Translations under genes and position numbers: made by a program
From: Phycisphaerae bacterium
Lineage (GTDB): Bacteria; Planctomycetota; Phycisphaerae; Phycisphaerales; UBA1924
Direction: 5' to 3'
DNA: 64,000 nt
Assembly (NCBI GenBank): GCA_014192545.1
Contig: BJHL01000002.1
Location: forward strand, 1 to 64,000
Shown here: positions 58,797 to 64,000 of the stretch, in pieces
Numbering within the stretch: position 1 is the first letter of the stretch
How the letters are laid out: each line of letters begins with the position of its first letter
The notes under the pieces: generated by a model
Database searches by the model: none
What the model was told of the DNA's origin: nothing
The model's input: only the letters and a program-made list of their open reading frames with translations

Positions 58797-59939
58797 TTAC
58801 ATCTTCTCACTCGCCGCCGCACCCAAAATCAGCGGCCGCAATGCATCTTCACCCGCGACGATCTGCACCTCAAGCCTAGGTCGCACCACCGGACACGCCC
58901 ACGCGTTCATGGGCACACGTGCAAGTTTGCTCCAGTCTTTCTGAGTGCACACTATCGCCTGTGCACCCGCAAGCCGTGATGCATCCATGATGCGTTTTAC
59001 TGTTGCTGGCTCGTATGGGTCATGATCGCGCAGCACGATCGGTTCCACAACTGAACCACCCGCGTCGCGCACTGCGGAGACAAATGCGTCGGGATTTCCG
59101 ATGGCACACACCGCCATTACCTTCTTGCCGCGAAGCCACGATACTTCCAGTCGCTCGTCGGCTTGGCCGCTTGCGACGCTTCGCCGCAGTTCTGCCCAGT
59201 GATGCCGGCAACTCGCAACGACCAGCCGCTTCGATATCACCTGTATTTTCGCGGCGAGCGCCGTGAGCACATGCGCGGGTACGACCTCTGCATGCGTCAG
59301 CACAACGGCATGCGCACGCGAAAGTGCGGCCGTGGTTTCGCGTAAGTAGCCTGCTGGCAACAACGCATCCGCGAACGGATCGCGTGTTGCATCAATGAGC
59401 ACGATGTCAAGTTGGCGGCCAATCTGCCTGTGCTGAAAGCCGTCATCCAGCACGACAACGTTGGTCACACGCCGATCTTCAACGGGTTCGTAACTCGCAT
59501 CGGCTGCCTGAGCATCTTCAAACTCGCTGGAGAACAACGCGAGCAGTCCCTGCGTCCGATCGGGCTGAGCCACAATCGGCAAGTCCGCCAGCGCATCGGC
59601 GTATTCGCGGGCTTCGTCGCTTTGCAGGCCTTGTCCGTTGGCCTCTCCATAGCCGCGCATCGCGACGCAAGGCCAGTATCCCTCTCGTCGCAACAACTGA
59701 AGAAGCCACATCGTAAATGGCGTCTTACCAGTTCCACCGACTGACAAGTTTCCGACGCTAATCACGGGCCGATCAAACGTTACTACGCCGTGTCCGCGAT
59801 CAAACCCTGCGTTGCGGCGCGAAATGACTTGGCCATACACCCATGCCATCGCTTGCCCCAGTGCGCCAGGCACGGGGGGTTTGCTCTGCCGCGCCCATGG
59901 CGATGGGGAGGATGTTTGTGATGTCGCGTGGGCGTTCAT
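58797..59939 (-). CDS. lpxK: Tetraacyldisaccharide 4'-kinase
   Basis: A 380-residue lipid A kinase that phosphorylates the 4' position of the disaccharide precursor. VISVGNLSVGGTGKTPF (residues 59-75) is the LpxK P-loop signature, followed by AMRGYG and VVVLDDGFQHRQIGRQLDIV. CAIGNPDAFVSAVRDAG and CTQKDWSKL are also family marks. It indicates a lipid A-type outer membrane. ATG 59939 overlaps the upstream membrane-protein stop (ATGA). The first ~30 residues are an extra Ser/Pro-rich stretch. Confidence 0.92.
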   Translation of the reverse strand: MNAHATSQTSSPSPWARQSKPPVPGALGQAMAWVYGQVISRRNAGFDRGHGVVTFDRPVISVGNLSVGGTGKTPFTMWLLQLLRREGYWPCVAMRGYGEANGQGLQSDEAREYADALADLPIVAQPDRTQGLLALFSSEFEDAQAADASYEPVEDRRVTNVVVLDDGFQHRQIGRQLDIVLIDATRDPFADALLPAGYLRETTAALSRAHAVVLTHAEVVPAHVLTALAAKIQVISKRLVVASCRHHWAELRRSVASGQADERLEVSWLRGKKVMAVCAIGNPDAFVSAVRDAGGSVVEPIVLRDHDPYEPATVKRIMDASRLAGAQAIVCTQKDWSKLARVPMNAWACPVVRPRLEVQIVAGEDALRPLILGAAASEKM

Positions 59940-60388
59940 GACACCGAAGCGTTGGACGCCTCGTGTCCTTCTTCCACCACTTGTTTGAGCAGCAGTTGGC
60001 GAGCCTTCGCCGCTCGACGCATCATTACTCGGCGTGCTCGCCAAAGCACGTACCACGAGTGCAGCACGTCTGCAAGTGCGAGCAACATAACCAGTGACAT
60101 CAGTCCGGTCGCGAGAACCCATGTCAAGATAAAGTGCCGCTGATTCTGCGGACTCACGACGCCAAACCCGTACGCCAGCACTGGAATCGTCAGCATCATC
60201 ACGAGCCCGTTGGCCGTGCGAATGCTCTTGCGCCAACGCGGCATGTCGGCTTGTCCGAGCGCGACCCAGTGCACTGCCACGACAATCAGCGTGACAAACG
60301 CAAGCGGCAAAACCGCCCACGCTGGCGCGACTGACGTCGGCTCACTCGCAGTTTGCACATTTGCCGAGATGGTCGCCAGCATCATCAT
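59936..60388 (-). CDS. Small three-helix membrane protein coupled to lpxK
   Basis: A 150-residue unrecognised membrane protein. Hydrophobic helices are at about 21-45, 62-80 and 88-112, followed by a basic, amphipathic tail (RARRVMMRRAAKARQLLLKQ). Three consecutive Met codons open the frame; any could start it, and no ribosome binding site is seen. It overlaps lpxK by 4 bp and lies 19 bp after maf, so the three form one transcription unit. A role in lipid A or envelope assembly is only suggested by position. Confidence 0.7.
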   Translation of the reverse strand: MMMLATISANVQTASEPTSVAPAWAVLPLAFVTLIVVAVHWVALGQADMPRWRKSIRTANGLVMMLTIPVLAYGFGVVSPQNQRHFILTWVLATGLMSLVMLLALADVLHSWYVLWRARRVMMRRAAKARQLLLKQVVEEGHEASNASVS

Positions 60389-60407
60389 GCGTTCAGCATC
60401 GGCAGGT

Positions 60408-61088
60408 TTACGTCGCGGCCGTCATTTCTTCCAGCACGTTCGTCAGCCGACCCATCGGCAACCCCATGATGGTCGTGCGATCGCCGTCAAACTCCAAAGG
60501 CCAGCCCGCCACGAGCCGCTCGGACAAGTTGTATCCGCCGGCCTTGCCCTGCCAGTGGCCGCTGTCGATGTATGTCCGCAGTTCGGTCTCACTCAGCGTA
60601 CCCATGCGGACCTTGGCGACATCAACCAGCACGCGCCGTCGACGAAGCGGCACGGCTTGCGGGCTGCCTGGCCAATCACGCATGTCGACAATCGCCACGC
60701 CCGTCAGCACGTCATGCTCCACACCCATGAACGAGCGAATCATGTCTTCGGCTTCAATCGCGGAAGTGGGGGTGCCGACCAATGTTCCATCAAGCAAACA
60801 CGCGGTATCTGCACCTAAAACAACTCGCCCGCCCAGTTCGCGAGCGGACGGCAGCGAAGCGCCCGCAAAGGCCTTGAGCGATGCGAGCGCGGCGACCCAT
60901 TGGCGAGGCGACACCGCACCGGGCGTCAAAATGCCATCTTCAAAACCAGGATGCTCGGCGACATGCTCGAACCCGGCTTCGCTAAGTAGTGCTCGCCGAC
61001 GAGCCGAGCGACTTGCCAGAAGCAGAGGCAGCCCGCGCCGACCGTGCGACGCGCGATGCAAGGAAGATGGAGGAATGACGCTGATCAT
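60408..61088 (-). CDS. maf: Maf-family nucleoside triphosphate pyrophosphatase
   Basis: About 226 residues from ATG 61088. LLLASRSARRRALLSEAGF is the Maf signature (S-x-S-x-x-R). LGADTACLLDG carries the catalytic aspartate, and GKAGGYNL near the end is also conserved. Maf proteins hydrolyse non-canonical or methylated nucleotides to monophosphates and are linked to septum control. An in-frame start at 61172 would add 28 residues without homology-like features. First gene of maf - membrane protein - lpxK. Confidence 0.9.
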   Translation of the reverse strand: MISVIPPSSLHRASHGRRGLPLLLASRSARRRALLSEAGFEHVAEHPGFEDGILTPGAVSPRQWVAALASLKAFAGASLPSARELGGRVVLGADTACLLDGTLVGTPTSAIEAEDMIRSFMGVEHDVLTGVAIVDMRDWPGSPQAVPLRRRRVLVDVAKVRMGTLSETELRTYIDSGHWQGKAGGYNLSERLVAGWPLEFDGDRTTIMGLPMGRLTNVLEEMTAAT

Positions 61089-61372
61089 TTCTTGTGCCGA
61101 AGCGTTCGCCTCCGGTGGTTGTTCCGATTCGTCTGTGCCCGTGCCGGGCGACAATGCCGCTGCCACACCCATTGCTCAACTGCCTTCCCTGACCGCCACC
61201 ACACTAATCTCGCCGTTCGCATCCATGCTCGCGACGTTTCTTCTTCGGTTCCAGACCGGCTACGTTTCCAAGTCCCGACACGTTTGACCGCTGCCGATTT
61301 CGACAGTTTCCCGTCTTTGTCCCCAACCTTTGCCGCTAATTCGCAAGCGCCTGCAGCCAAAGGCTTTCCGCT

Positions 61373-62188
61373 ATGCAAAATCGCCTGCCGCACGCCCATC
61401 TCGTTCAGCCTGATATCCGCTGGGAAGACCCCGCGAGCAACCACGAACAGGTGCGGCAGTTGCTCGACAAAGCCGATGTCCAACCCGGCGACTTCATTCT
61501 CCTCCCAGAGATGTTTGCCACCGGATTTTCCTTCAATATCGAACAAACAAATGATAAATCTGGCGACACGCTTTCGTTTCTGCTCGAACTCGCCGACGAA
61601 ACCGGCGCGATTGTTCAAGGGGGTCGCACGGTCTCGCCTTGCCACAAGTGCATTGCGAAAAATGTGATGACCGCGGTGGCTCCACAGCAGAAGTTACTCT
61701 CCGAGTATGCCAAGCATCATTTGTTCTCGCCCGCTGGAGAAACCGAACGCTTTGAGCCGGGCGATACGATCGAAACGTACATGTGGCCAGCCGCCGAGCT
61801 GCGAGTCATGCCTGCGGTTTGCTATGACCTGCGGTTTGCGGAGCTGTTTGGCAAGGGGCTCAAGGCTGGCGCGCAACTGATTGCGCTGGGGGCGTGCTGG
61901 CCCAGCGTGCGTGCCCACCATTGGCGTGCGCTTCTCATCGCTCGCGCGATAGAAACGCAGGCGTTCGTGCTGGGCGTCAATCGCGTAGGTAGCGACCCTG
62001 CCAAGCCCGATGGCTCGCCCGGCTTGCCATACGTCGGCGGTAGTTTGATCATCTCTCCCACTGGCGAGATTCTTGCTGAAGCCGGCGACCAACCCGGCGT
62101 TCTGAGTTCCCCGATCGACGCGGCCGTGCTGCATAATTGGCGATCCAAATTCCCGGCATGGCGCGAACGCATCGCCTCACTCGCCTAG
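61373..62188 (+). CDS. Carbon-nitrogen hydrolase, YafV/omega-amidase-like
   Basis: A 271-residue nitrilase-superfamily enzyme. The catalytic triad is Glu46 (LLPEMFATGF), Lys114 (YAKHHLFSP) and Cys150 (AVCYDLRFAELF). The motifs match the YafV/Nit2-type omega-amidases that hydrolyse alpha-keto acid amides such as ketoglutaramate. The start has only a weak AAAGG. It lies 23 bp before the binding-protein gene on the same strand. Confidence 0.9.
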   Translation: MQNRLPHAHLVQPDIRWEDPASNHEQVRQLLDKADVQPGDFILLPEMFATGFSFNIEQTNDKSGDTLSFLLELADETGAIVQGGRTVSPCHKCIAKNVMTAVAPQQKLLSEYAKHHLFSPAGETERFEPGDTIETYMWPAAELRVMPAVCYDLRFAELFGKGLKAGAQLIALGACWPSVRAHHWRALLIARAIETQAFVLGVNRVGSDPAKPDGSPGLPYVGGSLIISPTGEILAEAGDQPGVLSSPIDAAVLHNWRSKFPAWRERIASLA

Positions 62189-62211
62189 CGATTTTCACAC
62201 TACGCTCTGTC

Positions 62212-64000
62212 ATGCTTGCTCGCATTCTCATCGCCCTTGCGTTCCTCGTCGTGCTTGGCGTGCCGCTGGGTCTCAAGTTCGCTTCGCCGGCTGCCGGCAT
62301 TCCGCAAGACGCGCGAACGCTGGTGGTTGTTACGCCGCACGTTCCGCAAATTCGTGCTGAGTTCGCCGAAGCCTTCGACCGTTGGCATCGCAAGCACTAC
62401 GGCGCGCCGGCGCACATCGACTGGCGCACGCCGGGTGGCACGACTGAGATCATCAAAGTGCTCGGCGCGCAGTATGCCGCCAAAGGCAAAGAGGTGATCG
62501 AAGAGATCCGTAAGAAAGATCCCGCGCGCCTGCTCGCCAAAGACCTGTCGCTGGATGCGGATATTCCGCTCAAGAGCATGCCCTTCGACATGATGTTCGG
62601 CGGCGGCACGTTTGACCATGGCCGACTGAAAAGTGCGTCGACGGCGGGTATCACCTTCGCACCTTTCACTGGTCGCGGCGTGGAAGAAGTGCTGCTTTCA
62701 AAGGTGAGCCGCTCGCAAAGTGTGACTGATTTGCTGCAAGCCCGCAGCCTCGAACTCGTGTTGCTCGCAGGTGATGTCACTTTCACCGCGCGCATTCCGC
62801 CCGAGGCTTTCGCTGATGGTGTTTCGATCATCCGTGACTTTGATCCGCCTGCGTCGAAGGCGACAGTTACGACACGCATCGACCTGAGCAAAGTGATGCG
62901 TGACGCACCGCTACGCATAAGCATGCCCGCGGGACTGAGTGATGAAGACCTGCGCACCAAGTGGTTCCCGCCAAGTTCCAAAGGCAAGCAGAACCTGATC
63001 GGCTCGCAGCAGCTTTATGACCCGCAGCAATACTGGATCGGCACCGCGCTCTCGGCTTTCGGCATCGTGTACAACAAAGACATTTTTCGCGATCTGGATT
63101 TGCCTGAGCCTCGCGGCTTTGTTGATCTCACGCATCCCAAACTCCAAGGCCTGCTGATCCTTGCGGACCCGCGTCAGTCCGGCTCGGTCACTACTGCAAT
63201 CGATGCGATTCTGAACGCCGAGTTATGGAACACGGCGCAACGCGAAAGGTGGTTTGATGAACTGACGGCGGCGTTTGACAAAGAAGCCAAGGATCGCACG
63301 CCTTGGGAGAAGAGCCTCTCGACTGAGCGAATGCAGAGCGTCGACGCGGCGTTCTCGCGAGCGTGGAAGCTGCTGCAAGAAGTGAGCGCGAACGCGCGTA
63401 CTTACACCGCCGCTGCGACCAAGCCGCCTGTTGATATCTCCGCTGGCGAAGGTGCTGCGGGCCTTGCGATTGACTTCTACGGCCGCGGGCAAGCCCAATT
63501 TGTGCTCGCGCCGGGTCAAGACCCGGCGACCGCACGTGTCGGTTATGTTGATCCGGAAGGCGCGGCGTATATCGACGCTGATCCCGCAAGCGTGCTGCGA
63601 AGCGGGCCTGACCCCGAACTTGCCAAACGCTTCCTTGAGTTTTGTCTGACTGATGAGGCGCAGGTGTTGTGGCAACTGCCGAGTCTGCGCAACCCGCTGA
63701 GCAACGACAACCCCATCGGCGAAGATGGTGAGAAAATGGGTCCGCGCCGGTACGAACTGCGGCGTATGCCGGTGCGTGAATCGCTGTACTCGCACCCGGC
63801 CGCGAAGAACTTTATTGACAAAGTCAATCCATTTGAAATCGCCGCTGAACACCGGCCTGCGAACTGGCGCAGCGCCATCGGCGTGATGATGGGTGCGTTT
63901 TCGATCGATGTGACTGACGACCAGCGAGCGGCGTGGCGCGTGCTGTGCAACGCGAGGGCGGACGCCAACTTCGACAAAGCCACGCTCGCGAAGATGGAAG
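62212..64000 (+). CDS. ABC-type extracellular solute-binding protein (cut by window end)
   Basis: At least 596 codons, running off the window without a stop. An N-terminal hydrophobic anchor/signal (MLARILIALAFLVVLGVPLG) is followed by a binding-protein fold: TLVVVTPHVPQIRAEFAEAF, then a hinge-like STAGITFAPF, YWIGTALSAFGIVYNKDIF and ILADPRQSGSVTTAIDAIL, typical of iron/spermidine-type (family 1) solute-binding proteins. It is larger than the usual ~350 residues because of inserts at ~80-230 and ~340-420. Its permease and ATPase genes would lie beyond the window. The substrate is not identifiable. Confidence 0.82.
   Translation, partial: MLARILIALAFLVVLGVPLGLKFASPAAGIPQDARTLVVVTPHVPQIRAEFAEAFDRWHRKHYGAPAHIDWRTPGGTTEIIKVLGAQYAAKGKEVIEEIRKKDPARLLAKDLSLDADIPLKSMPFDMMFGGGTFDHGRLKSASTAGITFAPFTGRGVEEVLLSKVSRSQSVTDLLQARSLELVLLAGDVTFTARIPPEAFADGVSIIRDFDPPASKATVTTRIDLSKVMRDAPLRISMPAGLSDEDLRTKWFPPSSKGKQNLIGSQQLYDPQQYWIGTALSAFGIVYNKDIFRDLDLPEPRGFVDLTHPKLQGLLILADPRQSGSVTTAIDAILNAELWNTAQRERWFDELTAAFDKEAKDRTPWEKSLSTERMQSVDAAFSRAWKLLQEVSANARTYTAAATKPPVDISAGEGAAGLAIDFYGRGQAQFVLAPGQDPATARVGYVDPEGAAYIDADPASVLRSGPDPELAKRFLEFCLTDEAQVLWQLPSLRNPLSNDNPIGEDGEKMGPRRYELRRMPVRESLYSHPAAKNFIDKVNPFEIAAEHRPANWRSAIGVMMGAFSIDVTDDQRAAWRVLCNARADANFDKATLAKME

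Noticed and set aside
1-64000. CRISPR arrays, insertion sequences, prophage or biosynthetic clusters
   Set aside because: No regularly spaced repeats, transposase, integrase, phage structural or assembly-line genes were found.

Overview
The window is 64 kb of a GC-rich, gene-dense bacterial chromosome. It most resembles a planctomycete of the class Phycisphaerae. Three things point there. Secreted proteins end in a 'P-x-P-G-A / hydrophobic stretch / R-R-R' sorting tail (PEP-CTERM-like). Two adjacent secreted proteins end in paired Asp/Asn-rich repeats of a kind common in that group. There is also a Zn-ribbon pseudogene, an extended RimO and B. subtilis-type sdhCAB genes. lpxK implies a lipid A-type outer membrane. 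I see no rRNA, tRNA, CRISPR array, insertion sequence, prophage or plasmid module. The window looks like ordinary core chromosome with small accessory patches.

Layout. 0-0.4 kb: a duplicated ~90-bp palindromic repeat. 0.4-4 kb: a secreted trypsin-like protease, a broken HTH-like gene behind a structured upstream region, a YraN nuclease-fold protein and a SurA-like lipoprotein. 4-10.3 kb: a DUF1844 protein, succinate dehydrogenase sdhCAB, and an unknown protein with a histone H1-like tail. 10.3-14.6 kb: fabI on the minus strand, then a tightly packed nadC-birA-DUF58 run. 14.8-22.1 kb: a secretome and glucan patch, with a repeat-tailed secreted protein and a GH13 alpha-amylase on the minus strand facing away from a GH31 alpha-glucosidase across a possible operator region. 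22-30 kb: a LOG-family protein, an SDR, a 44-residue entericidin-like lipoprotein missed by length cut-offs, murJ, a coupled ParA/VanZ-like pair, an acyl-CoA desaturase and rimO. 30.4-31.7 kb: an accessory patch with a DUF433/PIN-like toxin-antitoxin pair, a retropepsin-like protease and a Pmp3/YqaE peptide. 31.9-39.5 kb: yidC-mnmE, small proteins, a frameshifted Zn-ribbon membrane pseudogene and a PAS-GAF-REC regulator. 39.9-43.8 kb: a three-gene Gld-like ABC exporter operon. 43.8-52.8 kb: truD, an MFS exporter, an XapX peptide, a membrane PP2C (RsbU-type) phosphatase, a prepilin-like protein, a sorbosone dehydrogenase-like beta-propeller, scpA and a PEP-CTERM-like secreted protein with a long structured leader. 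53-64 kb: proB-proA, an SPFH-GYF / zinc-ribbon pair, an SDR, maf - membrane protein - lpxK, a YafV-like amidase and a solute-binding protein cut by the window end.

Across the window the plus strand appears G-rich from about 4 to 29 kb and C-rich from about 31 to 52 kb, whichever strand is coding. This suggests a replication-strand switch near 30 kb. The most interesting unexplained items are the hairpin repeats sitting after stop codons, the promoters placed so close to start codons that transcripts should be leaderless, the structured leader of the 52-kb secreted protein, the paired C-terminal repeats, and the open frame running from the HTH-like gene antisense through its neighbours. No single wholly new system can be proved from sequence alone.
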